From: Gentiana macrophylla
Lineage: Eukaryota > Streptophyta > Magnoliopsida > Gentianales > Gentianaceae
DNA: 64,000 nt
Assembly: GCA_026214975.1 (NCBI GenBank)
Contig: CM047806.1
Location: forward strand, 99,875,832-99,939,831
Direction: 5' to 3'
In this document: positions 34,623 through 45,660 of the stretch, one piece after another
How positions within the stretch are numbered: position 1 is the stretch's first letter
Layout: the number at the start of each line of letters is the position of its first letter
Translations under genes and position numbers: made by a program
Notes under the pieces: model-generated
Databases searched by the model: none
The model's input: the letters and a program-made list of their open reading frames with translations, nothing else
Told to the model about the DNA's origin: nothing

Positions 34623-35773
34623 TTAACCCGGATCGGGCCACTTTGGTTTACTTTCAGCCACTTCTTCATCGGAATCAGAATGAAGGACAGGGGTGTGGCC
34701 GCAACAACAACAAGTCAAGTGCTCAACTAAGTGTTTGAACTTAACTCTCCGTATAGCACCGACTCTCTTCTTCGCCCGCTTCTGTGCAAAGTTACGCTTT
34801 AGGTATACCGACATGTTCGTGATGTCTTGGAAGAAGGGTCCTCACGGGTAAATGTAGAATGTCATCATCCGAATGAAAGAATTCGATGGGATCTCATCGC
34901 AGATCGTAATATCACTGCTTAACCTCTTTTGAAAGTACATGGTCTCGCATTTTCTTTGGTTGGCCAAAATATTTTTGAGTCTTTGACCATTTACCTTAAA
35001 GGTTGATTATCATACCCGCTTAACGTGATCGCTTTTACTTGATTGACATCGAGAATCTCAAAGCGGCCGCACTATCTAGATTTGAGCTTACCGCAAACAG
35101 ATGGAGCCTGGTATAATAGAGCAAAGCCATATCACCCACTTTGAATTCTCGATCCTTGATCTTAGCATCATGGAGTACCTTAGTTCTTTCCTTACTAATT
35201 TTGGCAATCTCATAAGCTCGAGTCTAAATTCGCCGAGCTCATTTAATTGCAATAACCTTCTTTTCCTCACGTAGTTGGCTATCGAAATTCAAGAATTTAA
35301 TAGCCCAAGAAGCTCGTGGTTCAAGCTCGACCGTAAATGGCATGCCTTGCCATAAACCATTTGGAAGGGTGACGTGCCCATGTGGGTCTTAAACGCAGCA
35401 TGATAGGCCCAAAAGCTGGCCATCCAACTTTAGACTCCAGCTGATCTATTTATGCTCATGGTCTTTTCTAGAATCCTTTTAAGGCTCCGGTTGCTTACCT
35501 CGACTTGGCCACTTGTTTGGGGATGATATGGTGTACCGATTTTATGTCCGACACCATATTTCTCAAGAATTTTATCAAGCGGCGCGCTGCAAAATGAGTA
35601 CCTTCATCACTAATGAGGGCTCTAGACAGCTGACCGTGAAGATATTCTTTGCAAGAATTTCTTCACAACTTTGTGATCATTAGTTTGGGTGGCTATTGCC
35701 TCCACCCATTTGGAAACATAGTCTACACAGCATAAGAATGTATTTATTGAGCATGAAGATGGGAAGGGCCCAT
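34623..35773 (-). pseudogene. Element B integrase: core (part) and C-terminal region, left of A
   Basis: On the minus strand the integrase resumes at A's insertion site with G-P-F and continues [12 protein letters not shown] (35715-35690 region). Then come the second catalytic Asp region and the C-terminal block (E-R-T-K-V-L-H-D-A-K-I-K-D-R-E-F-K-V-G-D and L-L-Y-Y-T-R-L). The last frame (34814-34623) ends in a Cys-rich T-C-C-C-C-G-H stretch, which element A shares in part (T-C-C-C-G). Several frameshifts are present. The other part of this integrase lies at 50324-50760. Confidence 0.8.
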
Positions 35774-36404
35774 GAAATTGTTTACTTACTAATTTTGTGG
35801 TTTATATCGAGTTATTCCAGAATAATATCTTCCGTGTTTTAGTGTTTTTTTAATAGAAAATCACTTGCTAAAAGGATAAATTGGAAGAATGGGTTTAGAA
35901 TTTATTAAAGTGTGGAAATCGAGCTATTTATGTGGTTTTTATCTATTTATGTACGATTTACACTTTGCTCGCTTTATCGCTTTGTAGTATGCTTGCATGT
36001 TGTGAAAGGAGCTAGAACGGTGTTTGATTGAAGATTAAAGGAAGGAGAAAGATGCAAGTTTGAGATTGGCATGAAGGTTTACATGGTCGAATCAAGGCTC
36101 CATTGCATCCGCCCAGCAAAGGACGGGCGCTTAAAGCACCGCACGGGCGCCCGTAAGGCTTATTCGATTCAAAGAAGAAAGGTCCTGTGGACGAAGGCCC
36201 ACTATTCCGCATCAAGGCCCAGTGAGGAGATATTTGATTCGTAGTTGTGAAAATTTCAAAGCAGACGAAGCGCCCATTTTTGCATAGTGACGGACGCCCA
36301 AGAAGACTCGGCCCGACTCGATGAATTTTGTGAAGACTCGACGGGCGCCTACCTTGCCGATCGGCGCGCCCAACAAATTGACCTAACCCTAGCCGCTTTA
36401 AAAT

Positions 36405-36414
36405 CTATAAATAG
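36405..36414 (+). promoter_or_regulatory. TATA box of the A 5' LTR
   Basis: CTATAAATAG is conserved at the matching place in the A 3' LTR (49340-49349) and, in reverse, in both B LTRs. It would direct RNA starting about 30 bases downstream, near 36440. Confidence 0.65.
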
Positions 36415-36513
36415 CAAATGATTCTAAACCCTAAAATCAGATTTTTACACACCAAAAACACACAAAGCCGTGATATCCAAAAGAGCGAACTCAAGGAGAT
36501 GACCTCTTCCATC

Positions 36514-36545
36514 CCAACAATCATGATCACCAACATGATTGTTGG
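36514..36545 (+). repeat. Perfect 12 bp hairpin in the LTR leader
   Basis: CCAACAATCATG and CATGATTGTTGG are exact reverse complements separated by ATCACCAA. The same structure is exact in the A 3' LTR (49451-49482) and imperfect in the B LTRs (near 32518-32549 and 56810-56845). It lies about 100 bases after the TATA box, so it should be in the RNA leader and in the R/U5 part of the 3' end. Confidence 0.85.
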
Positions 36546-37381
36546 CTACACCATGTGGACAACGGAGGAAACCAATCAACAACTACACCAACTAGAGGAT
36601 TTTTAGCTATATTTTTAGTGAGTTAAATTTATGATTTTTCATCAATTGAATATTGTTATATTGTTTATGTTTTATTTGAATCAAGAGATCGATGGAAACT
36701 ACCTTTTCGATTGAATTTATATGAGAATATTGTTCAAGCTTTGATATTTTCAATTGATGCAATTAATTGTAATTCAAGAGATTGTTTATGATTAATTGAG
36801 TAGAGTATTGAGACAATCTCATGATCGTGTTATGCATGCTAGTTTAGTTTTGCTTCGGGAAAGAAAACGAAACTCCTAGAAATTGATTAAAGAGATTTAA
36901 TCGAATTCGTGAGTTGGTCATTACTAAAAATCGTATTTTTAGCCTCACAATCTAGTTGGGGTTGGTTGGTTGATTGGTGGATTCTCGTTGCCTTGCCGTT
37001 TTTTAATTATTTGATAAACCGATTCGCTCATATCAACTTTTGTTGCTAAGTTTAGTTATTTTAAAACCCTAGTTTTTTACCCATTGCTTTCGTGATATTT
37101 TCTCGCTTCAGAACGTTAACGGACGCCACCACACATCAAGAACGCCCGCCCAAAGGTCGCTTTTGTTCTATTTTCTCGCTTCTAGTCATAGTTTCTAGAT
37201 TATAATTAATATATACCTTAGTTTTAGATAATAATTTGTGACATAATCGATACAATAACCATCATTTAATCCGATAGACGCTCGATTCCTTAGACGACCC
37301 GTAAACACCTTTACTACGAGCCTTGCACTTGGGGTGTTCCGTAATTATAAATTTAAAACTAGTTTTTACCGAACAAGTTTT

Positions 37382-37398
37382 TGGCGCCGCTGCCGGGA
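37382..37398 (+). other. Primer binding site of element A, tRNA-Asp type
   Basis: TGGCGCCGCTGCCGGGA follows the LTR after six bases and matches the complement of the tRNA-Asp 3' end with one substitution and a shorter G run. Confidence 0.88.
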
Positions 37399-38019
37399 GT
37401 CGGTAAGGGTTGTCGGATTCTTCAGAGTGCGCTCAGGTCGGCAGATTTTGCCATAACTTTCGCTCGAAAGTCCGCTTGGCACGCAGACCCCAATTCGAAA
37501 GCTCGCCCGACGCCGACGACGCGCTAATCCACCTACAGCCGTTCGACACCATTTTCGAGGTCAAAATCCACTGTTTTCCTTCCATTTTAGCCCTAGAAGA
37601 TTTCAACACGCTTTTTTTTCACCGCCTTAGTGTTTTTCCTGCTTTAAGTTTTTCGTAGGTAGGTTTCTTCTGCTTCTGCTTTATATCTTTCTAAAAAAGA
37701 ATAAAAAATAAAAAAAAAAAAGAAATCTTTCTCGAACGGGCGCCCAAAGATTTGAACGCCTGCCCGCCTCAATTTGTCTTCAACGCTTAGTTCAAGGACT
37801 CAACGAGCTGCTCACCTCCGTAATCCTCTTCTCTCTCTCTTTCAAAACTCTAGACCTCTAATCTTCTCTACATTCGCTCTCATCAACCCCAAGGTTGATT
37901 TCTTCCTCGTTTCTACTCTTCCGGTTTATGCAAACCAGAGTAAGCAGCGGACCTCTACCTTTAATCCCGAACCTGAGCGATCTATTATCGTGAGAAAGCT
38001 CTTCCCTAATCCGCACATT
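37399..38019 (+). other. Leader of element A
   Basis: This is the untranslated region between primer site and gag. Its short frames (for example 37410-37658) have no recognisable domain. An A-rich run (37695-37720) and GC-rich GAACGGGCGCCC-type motifs near 37735-37765 are present. Confidence 0.6.
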
Positions 38020-39441
38020 ATGGCTAATGAAGTTCCAAATCCAGATCCTCAAACCCAAATGAATCTGATCCTTCAACAGATGCAGCAATACAACAACAAC
38101 AATAATCAACAAGCCGAATAAATAATCAATTTCAACAATTCCACAAAACCAATAAACCAATTAAATCAGACCCCTATGCCCCTATCTTGACTAAGACTTC
38201 CCGGAAGGGCATAGACCTATTCGCCTCCGCATACGAGGCAAGTGAACTTCGATCCAAAAATAGAGTGGTAGGACTCGTCCGTATTAGTTCTTTCATGGCA
38301 CCGCCGACGAAGATCCTCATGACTTCTTGTCCATCTTCGCTCAAATCGCGGGGTGCCACTATCCCGGTGTTGATTCTGAGATTGTCAAATTAAAACTCTT
38401 CCCGCTTGCTCTAAAGGGTGAAGCAAACCGCTGGTTCAAATCTTTAGCCCATCATTCTCTCCGCACTGAATGATGTCAAAAGAGCCTTTGCTCAAGTTTG
38501 TCTCACCTGGGACAATCATGGACATGAAAAGGAGATAGCCACATTTGAACAACTTGATGGTGAGAGGTGGGGAAAGCATGGGAGAGACTAAATCATGATT
38601 TAGGAAGTGCCCCAACCATGGATACAGAGACATGAGCTACTAGAGTTATTCTACAGAGGTGTCTCTCAACCAAATAGAGACTTCCTTGATTCAACTCGCC
38701 ACGGATCCTTCCTGGGGGAGGTGATGATGCCGCTTATGTGGTAGGTAGCCGAAACTATAGCAAAGAATAACATGTGGTCAACTCCAAAAAGACCAATGTT
38801 AGTGGGAATAAGATGGAATCATCATGAGCAATTCCGAGACTAAGGTGTTAGTTGCTCAAATGGAAGTAATTAGCAAGCAACCTAGCCAATTTACAAATGC
38901 AAAGAAGAGAACAAGGGCCATCGATGTGAACTACCCGGGAATGCAAAGTGGAAATGAGATGAATGAGGAAGTGAATTTAATGGAGAATCATAACCAAACC
39001 TTCGTAAACTTCAATCAGACTAATCATTCCGGATTTCAACATCCCAATTTTAATCAAGCCAATGCACCACCTGCCCAACCAATTCAAAACCTTCTTTCAA
39101 CTCAAGTTATCAAAGACCACCTCCGGATGGTTAATCAATCTCACAATCCTAACTCCCAAAGACCTCAAGGTGGTTGGAATCAAACCAACCTCATAACCAA
39201 ACCACCTCTCAGTCCCCAACATAAGTTTGATGAGCTAGTAGACATGGTGAAGACCCCCGCTACTAGTGTCAAGACAATAGAGAGACAAAGTTGGTCGATG
39301 GAAGATCAACAAGCAAACAGACTCCACGGTAAACTTCCAAGTTATACCGAAGAAATCCTAAAGCAGATATATCAATGTTTGCACCGCCATCACACCTCAA
39401 TGGGATTATGGGGAACGAAGAGTCGAATGAGGTTACTTTAA
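38020..39441 (+). pseudogene. Element A gag
   Basis: The start is M-A-N-E-V-P-N-P-D-P-Q at 38020, followed by a Gln/Asn-rich run and a stop at 38121 caused by a frameshift. The core follows in mixed frames: A-P-I-L-T-K-T-S-R-K-G-I near 38175, then the retrotransposon gag block W-I-Q-R-H-E-L-L-E-L-F-Y-R-G-V with R-D-F-L-D-S near 38620-38690. The C-terminal frame (38824-39441) is Asn/Gln-rich and carries F-D-E-L-V-D-M-V-K-T, T-I-E-R-Q and H-G-K-L-P-S-Y-T, typical of the Athila gag tail. I see no zinc knuckle. Gag would build the particle. Confidence 0.85.
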
Positions 39442-40335
39442 GAAGTGGTAAGCAGCAGACCCGGAAAGATGTCGGAATGAGTAGCCCCTCCCCGACGCCA
39501 TAAGTTCAGGAGGGGCAATCGGTTAAATATCAAGAAAGCAACAAAGTGAGGATGAGCTTAATGATGATTCTTCGGGTGATGAAAATGATTCTCGATAGAG
39601 AAACGAGGAAAAGTCAGTGGCACTTTCGACAAAGAAGAGGAGGAAAAGTTTGTCGATGGAAGGATAAGGAAGACGGCCATATAAAAATCAAGCCATGAAC
39701 AATGATAAAGCCCTTCCTTACCCGCCAAAGAAGAAAGAGAATACCTCACCACCACAGCATAATATGACGGAGGAGGAGGATGCTCAGAGATACCAAAGTG
39801 AGTATACCTCAGCGGAGATATTGACCAAATGCCCAAGTGCTCTAAGTATCTTAAGGAAGTTTGTGGAAGCAAGAAGAAGCTTTCAAGGATGGCATAAGAA
39901 GTTTTAAGAGAAGATTGCTCTATGGTTTCACAAAAAGTTGCTACTAAGCTTATGATGACTGGAGACCTTCAATCTCTTACGAGATTGAAGGCCACATGTT
40001 CTAAAACGCCTTATGCGACTCAGGGGCCTCCATAAATGTGATGCCATTGAACGCCCGCAAAAAGCTCGGTTTAGATAAAAGAATGCGGAACGCCTATTTC
40101 TCTTCGGGATGGTAGACCGATCTAGCCGCCAAAGAAATTGGTTATGCTGCTAATGTTCTTCTCCGTGTTGAACATTTGGTTTTCCCCACCGACCGGGGTT
40201 ATCTTAGACTATCCACTTGACAAAGAGATGCCCCTAATTCTAGGCCGGACCTTTTGACACCTCTCGCCGCCTCATCGATTTCTCAAGTGGGCGACACGCT
40301 AGAGTCGATTATACATCCGCTACCTTCACACGAGG
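39442..40335 (+). pseudogene. Element A gag-protease linker and aspartic protease
   Basis: After the linker (K-A-L-P-Y-P-P-K-K-K at about 39710 and C-P-S-A-L-S-I-L near 39830), the active site L-C-D-S-G-A-S-I-N-V-M-P-L is encoded at 40011-40050, with the catalytic Asp at 40017-40019. The final protease motif P-L-I-L-G-R-T-F (usually G-R-P-F-L) lies near 40230-40255. Frameshifts lie on both sides. In element B the active site is D-T-G, so the two copies differ at this residue. Confidence 0.85.
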
Positions 40336-41141
40336 AAAAGTCCCGAGGAAACCTTGATTGAAGAAATCTCGCTCATTGAAGCAATTTATGAGGACGAAGA
40401 AGATGCCAACTCAAGAAGCGGTAGAGCTAACAGAGATAGGTGTTTTCAAGCTATAAACATTAAAGATCAAGCCGATCAGGACCATCTTCTGCTTCATTAC
40501 AGTCAGCCGTAGTCACCGACGAGTCGCTTCACAACTTTCTCACACCGAGCCTCACAATGAACAAGAAACATGGAGATTCCTCAAAGAATGAACGATGATT
40601 TCAAAGAGATGCATCAGAAGACTTTAACCCTCGTAGGTTATAAGCCCCCGATGGGTAGTTGGGATGAAGTGGATTTCCTGGAGAGAGACTACTCATCGGG
40701 AGGTTGATGATTGGGAACAAACAGCAGAGGAGCTAGAAGAAGAAGAGTTGAGAAAGATGATCAAGCATAAGAAGGAGAAAGCGGGTGGCCGATGTATGAT
40801 CCCTATGGATGATGTGATCCAAGACTTTCTCGGGGTTGTACCGGGAAGATGAGGTATTCTTCACCAACCACTTCAAGCCCATAAGGAAAAAGGTGGCCCT
40901 TAAAATCCAATATTGAGCAACCACCTACCGACTTGAGCTTAAACCGCTCTCCAACACCTTAAGTACATTTTTCTTAAGGATGGTGATAAATTACCCTTGA
41001 TCATCTCTTCAAAACTCGAGCCCTTGAGCAAGAAGCACCACCGATAAAAGTGCTTGAAAAGAACATCCTCGCTCGATGGCAAGTGGTCGATATCCGAGGA
41101 ATCAGCCCCATGTGTGCATGCATAAAATCTGAACGGGAAGG
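40336..41141 (+). pseudogene. Element A protease-RT linker and start of RT, cut by element F
   Basis: A Glu/Lys-rich linker (E-E-L-E-E-E-E-L-R-K near 40725-40760) is followed by the phrase G-I-S-P-M-C-A-C-I-K just before the insertion, the Athila equivalent of the pre-RT G-I-S-P-S block. RT continues at 44381. The frames are broken several times. Confidence 0.7.
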
Positions 41142-41758
41142 TGATGTGATTCTACGAATCAAATCTTTGTTTTGCCCAGAAGAAATTGAAGGTAGTCAAT
41201 ACGAGCTATGATCCGCGCTTTAGACCAAGATCATGTTGAACGCCACAACGTAATGCTCACTTACGCTGATAAGTTCTCAAAGGGGGCGATCCTCCAATCC
41301 AAGAGAATCTCACACACAAGGTGCACAATTAAGACAATGCTTAATCGAAAATAATATTTCACTCAAAATTAACTTGTACAATACAATGGTCGGTGTTTGC
41401 CTTATATAGGCTTACACATCAAAGGAAAAATAACTTCTAAGCAATGTGGGAGAATGAAAATAAAAACTTATGTAACTAGGAAATAAAATAGGCGCCCACT
41501 ACGGGCTTTTTTCGTGTTTCTTGTGTCATCTAAGCCCACAAGATAATTATTACATAAAACCCAACATAAAATAATTAAAACAAGCCCAATTAAATCTAAT
41601 AATGGCGCCACACTTAAATGGACAACCTTATTGACGGAATAATTAAATAAATAACTTTCTTCCACATTATCCAAGTCCATCTTCATGTTCTTCAAACCCA
41701 ATAATATAGATAGTGTATTTTCCGGCTAGTCTTCAACTTGCTTGGACTGATCACTTCA
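41142..41758 (-). repeat. 3' LTR of element F (617 bp)
   Basis: It is paired with 43761-44380 over its full length. A minus-strand TATA box (CTATATAAGG, near 41401-41410) is present. The flanking minus-strand tract ACCGGGAGGAA at 41759-41769 marks it as the 3' copy. Confidence 0.88.
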
Positions 41759-42046
41759 TTCCTCCCGGTTCGAAGGATTCGCCCTCGAATCGTAAGGATG
41801 TCGAAAAGTGATCAACACACACCAATCTCGAACAAACCACAACAATCCTCAATGAAATACCGGATCAAATACAAAGTTGATAGATGATTGCAACCCAATG
41901 GATCGCTGACATGACGAGCCAAGCTTCACCAATGGAACAAAAGAACAATCCCGCGTTTGATATAAATGATGTTGAAGCTCGAGTGATAGCAACAGAGTGA
42001 TAGCAATGCAATGTAGACAAACAACAACATATGCACATGTAATGGA
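41759..42046 (-). other. Pol 3' tail and polypurine tract of element F
   Basis: On the minus strand the final phrase reads as F-D/I-R-G-x-x-x-E-P-G-R (GATTCGAGGGCGAATCCTTC then GAACCGGGAGGAA), the usual end of chromovirus pol leading into the purine tract. The rest has no clear motif. Most of pol is deleted between here and the linker. Confidence 0.6.
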
Positions 42047-42470
42047 TCAATGAAGATATGCCCGCTTGCCATCAATATGATCTCGATCAAGATAAATCAA
42101 AGACGAGATACAAAGCCGCATTGGACGATCTAACAGCCCGGTGTCCGCTACATATGGTCGATCATCATGTACCGCAAAGAAGATGCAACAAGGCCGAACA
42201 AGAATTTTGTAACACATCATCTTCTTTGCTTCCACCAAAATCAACTCCTTGCATTCATTCTTTACAATAGACTCCTCCGACATCTCTACTCTCTCATCCA
42301 CAAATTCAGGTTCATTCACCTCCACCACACTCTCACTTTCCTCATTTTTCATCTCCTCCTCTCGAATGTTAATAACCTCGTCGTTTTTTTGTTCCACCAA
42401 TTCTTTTGCTTTTTCGCCTCAAGTTTCAAACGAGTATTTTCCTCCATTACATGCCCTCAAAGTTTTTAGC
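42047..42470 (-). pseudogene. Element F protease-RT charged linker
   Basis: The minus-strand frame 42400-42047 begins with a Glu/Lys-rich segment (E-E-E-M-K-N-E-E-S-E-S-V-V-E-V). A similar low-complexity linker precedes RT in Tekay/Reina-like chromoviruses. After about residue 60 it runs into unrelated sequence, marking the deletion that removed RT to integrase. Confidence 0.55.
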
Positions 42471-42770
42471 TTAACCGAACCTTATCTTTGTGAGCCTCTT
42501 CGTGGATAATGCAAGGAGCTTAAAGTTTCTACCTTTATGGCGCAAAGTGTAGCTATTTGCATACCCATCATAAGTAACTCTTCTATCAAACCGCCAAGGT
42601 CGCCCAAGTAATATATGGTCGACGTGTACTGGGACTACATCACATAAAACTACACCATCGAGTTTACCAAGATTGAAGGAGATTAAGGCCTCATTGGGTA
42701 ACCCGCATTTCACCAACATCATTCAGCCACCGCAACTTATACGGATGAGGATGGGGTATAGTAGAATGGA
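42471..42770 (-). pseudogene. Element F aspartic protease, C-terminal half
   Basis: The 83-codon minus-strand frame reads V-L-C-D-V-V-P-V...H-I-L-L-G-R-P-W-R-F-D-R-R-V-T-Y-D-G, then Y-T-L-R-H-K-G-R. This L-L-G-R-P-W block is the C-terminal protease signature of plant chromoviruses. The upstream D-S/T-G site is in decayed sequence to the right. It is incomplete and without its polymerase. Confidence 0.75.
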
Positions 42771-43760
42771 TAATTTATCGATCACATACGCATTTCAACT
42801 AAGTTAGCACAACAATCAGTGTTCAATAATCATAGAGCATAGCCTTTCACCAATCCAACAACGTACGAAAAAAATCACATTCTGTAATAACCTTGCAAAC
42901 TATTATCTCTTTCACATCGCCTCAAAAGAAATGACCTCACAAACTCATGTGCTTGCACTCACCCTCTCTCAAAGTCGATTGAAATTTTTCGACAAAGCAG
43001 AATTACACAGGTGTGAAACCCACGTATTTAATGACCAAACTAAGACGAATCTGCAAAAACTCAAAAGACAAAATTTGTAGAACAGAGAGTTTTCTAAATG
43101 ATGTCAAAATTTCAGATTTTTCGAGGTCTAGAAGTCGCCCAAACAATCATTTTTCAGAAACTAGTGCAATCTGTCAGAATTCTCCAGATTGATAGCAGTG
43201 TCTTACGGTGCCGATTGCGATTAAACTACAGCGAATTTGGGAAACCTAAAAGATAAAAGTTGTAGATCGAGAATTTCCTATTAGTTCACAAAATTTCAGG
43301 CAATATCGAGTCGCTTAACCCACTGAAAACGAATTCAACAATGATTTACTGCTGCAGTTTTTCTGGACAGATTGTTTGGAGTAATCGGCGGTTTTAGTCA
43401 AGATTTATGTTGAATATGGATTGGGTGTAAAGACAAAATTGTAGAACACGATGTGCTGGGGCTGTGGTAAAATTTTCGGAATTTTTGGAGTGGTTTAGGT
43501 ATAAAACGAGCTGAGAGAAAAAAAAAAAAACGTGTCTGGAAAATTAGGTTCTTAGGTTGAAGGTTGAAGGTTTGAAGATACAAAGGATTTTCCGGGTTGG
43601 TGGATGAAGATTGCTTGTGTTCTGGTGGGGTGACTGAAAAAGAACAAGAACAACGAATTTTTTTTTTTTTTTTTTTGAATAATACGGAACAAAGGAAAAC
43701 AAAAATAAATAAAATAAAAGGGATATTTGATTACCAACACCATCGAGCTCTCACAATAAT
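42771..43760 (-). other. Leader/gag-deleted region of element F
   Basis: No gag or zinc knuckle is recognised. A poly-A/T run lies at 43660-43676, and short direct repeats TTGAAGGTTGAAGG lie at 43556-43570. The primer site expected at the right edge (minus strand TTGTGAGAGCTCGATGG) is only loosely like TTGGTATCAGAGCTCG. Confidence 0.45.
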
Positions 43761-44380
43761 CGATGTGATTCTTACGAATCAAATCTTTGTTTTGCCTGTG
43801 AAGAAATTGAAGGTAGTCAATACGAGCTATGATCCGCGCTTTAGACCAAGATCATGTTGAACGCCACAACGTAATGCTCACTTACGCTGATAAGTTCTCA
43901 AAGGGGGCGATCCTCCAATCCAAGAGAATCTCACACACAAGGTGCACAATTAAGACAATGCTTAATCGAAAATAATATTTCACTCAAAATTAACTTGTAC
44001 AATACAATGGCTGGTGTTTGCCTTATATAGGCTTACACATCAAAGGAAAATAACTTCTAAGCAATGTGGGAGAATGAAAATAAAAAACTTATGTAACTAG
44101 GAAATAAAATAGGCGCCCCACTATGGGCTTTCTGGTGTTTCTTGTGTCATCTAAGCCCACAAGATAATTATTACATAAAACCCAACATAAAATAATTAAA
44201 ACAAGCCCAATTAAATCTAATAATGGCGCCACACTTAAATGGACAACCTTATTGACGGAATAATTAAATAAACAACTTTCTTCCACATTATCCAAGTCCA
44301 TCTTCATGTTCTTCAAACCCAATAATATAGATAGTGCATTTTCCGGGCTAGTCTTCAACTTGCTTGGACCGATCACTTCG
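43761..44380 (-). repeat. 5' LTR of element F (620 bp)
   Basis: It differs from 41142-41758 by a few single-base changes and small indels, for example GCCTGTGAAG against GCCCAGAAG near the start. This closeness suggests a young insertion or gene conversion. Confidence 0.88.
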
Positions 44381-45300
44381 TATGAGCTAAGAAAGTCGAC
44401 AAACCTCAAATAAGGCTGAATCCGCATACGCAGGAGGTTGTCAAGAAAGAAGTCATAAAATTGTTAGATATGGGAATCGTCTATGCAATCGCCGACAGTG
44501 AGTGGGTTAGCCCCACCCAAGTTGTGCCAAAGAAGGGAGGTATTACCGTGGAAAGGAATGAAAAGGGGGAAGAAGTAGCTTTACGCCTTGTGATCGCCAT
44601 GTGTCTCGCATTGACTATCGCATTGAATGAAGTCACCGCCAAAGACCATTTCCCCTTACCTTTCATTGACCAGCTTCTTGAAAGACTAAGTGGTCATAAG
44701 TATTATTGTTTCCTCGATGGATATTCTGGTTACTTCCAGATAGCCATCGACCCTAATGACCAGGAGAAGACTACGCTTACGTGTCCATCGTGCACTTTTG
44801 CTTTTCGCACGCCTTTCGGTTATGCAAAGCACCAAAGAACATTTCAAATGTGCATGTTGGCATTTTCGATGGACTTGTGGAGAAATGTATGGAAGTCTTC
44901 ATGGATGACTTCTCGCCTATGGCGATAGCTTTGATGAGATCTTGGAAAATCTAGATATGGTACTTCAACGCCGTGTTGAAAAGAATTTAGTGCTTAATCG
45001 AGAAATGCCATTTTCTAGTAGATGAAGTGGATTGTTCTCGGGACACAAGGTGTCCAAAGACGGGTATTCAAAGTTGATAAGGCAAAGTAGAGGCCATTGA
45101 AAAGATGGCATACCCGAAAACAAAGGAAAGAGGTGCGAGGTTTTCTAGGTCATGTTGGCTTTACAAAGGTTTATTCAGACTTTTCCACCATCGCCAAGCC
45201 CTTATCTAACCTTCCGAAAAGATGATGTTGAGTTCTTGTTTGATGAGAAATGCAAGGAAGATTTCAATTGCCTAAAGGATAAGCTCATAAGTGCCCTATC
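44381..45300 (+). pseudogene. Element A reverse transcriptase
   Basis: The best frame (44461-44928) reads I-K-L-L-D-M-G-I-V-Y, then S-E-W-V-S-P-T-Q-V-V-P-K-K-G-G, P-L-P-F-I-D-Q-L-L-E-R and F-L-D-G-Y-S-G-Y-F-Q-I, the early RT blocks of Ty3/gypsy. R-T-P-F-G is in place. The catalytic motif is F-M-D-D (44898-44909), followed by D-F-S, in the form usual for Athila. A frameshift just after it breaks the frame. Frame breaks are frequent to 45300. RT copies element RNA using tRNA-Asp as primer. Confidence 0.88.
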
Positions 45301-45660
45301 TTAATCGCACCGACCGACTAAGCCCTTTGAATTAATGTGCGATGCCTCTAACTACGCAGCGGTGCGCTTTAGGCCGTAGAATTGATAAAAGTTCAGCCCA
45401 TTTACTATGCGAGCCGCACCTTGAACCCGGCTCAATGCAATTACAAAGACGATCGGTGCGAATTTTAGCCGCTGCTTTTGCTATCGATAAGTTTAGAAGT
45501 TACCTTCTGGGTCTCAAGTTGTGGTTTGGACAGTACTATGCAGCCCTACGCTACCTTATGGACAAAGCAGATGCAAAACCAAGGTTACTCTGATGGATTC
45601 TAATTTTGCAAGAGTTTGACATTGAGATCAAAGATAAGAAGGGTAGTGAAAATATTGTGG
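45301..45660 (+). pseudogene. Element A RNase H
   Basis: The motif F-E-L-M-C-D-A-S-N-Y-A near 45325-45365 holds the first catalytic Asp of gypsy RNase H. The L-G-R-R-I-D-K frame follows (45370-45395), then A-T/A-F-A-I-D-K-F-R-S-Y-L near 45475-45510. At least two frameshifts are present. Confidence 0.75.

Larger units (their letters stand above)
35779..37375 (+). repeat. 5' LTR of element A (1597 bp)
   Basis: It has TG...CA ends and matches 48716-50318 along its whole length with mostly small differences. A TATA box (CTATAAATAG) lies at 36405-36414. A 12 bp-arm hairpin lies at 36514-36545 in the region expected to be transcribed. GC-rich motifs related to GGACGGGCGCCC occur repeatedly upstream of the TATA box. 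Confidence 0.95.
41142..44380 (-). mobile_element. Deleted chromovirus-like gypsy element F (3.2 kb) nested in A
   Basis: Two nearly identical LTRs, 41142-41758 and 43761-44380, flank a 2 kb interior. The ends are TGATGTGATTC and GATCACTTCA, an imperfect inverted pair. The right copy has lost its outermost bases to mutation (CGATGTG, CTTCG). The flanks GAAGG and GTATG/TATGA are poor duplicates, so the target duplication is decayed or uncertain. The interior, read on the minus strand, has a leader, a protease and a charged linker, but no RT, RNase H or integrase, and ends with a G-A-rich tract next to the left LTR. It is a non-autonomous deletion derivative, possibly the youngest insert. Confidence 0.85.

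Noticed and set aside
36418..36606. 62-codon frame in the A LTR as a small protein
   Set aside because: It lies in the LTR leader over the hairpin and is not kept open in the other LTR copies.
37774..38121. 115-codon frame as a separate protein
   Set aside because: Its first 82 codons are leader. Only the part from 38020 matches gag.
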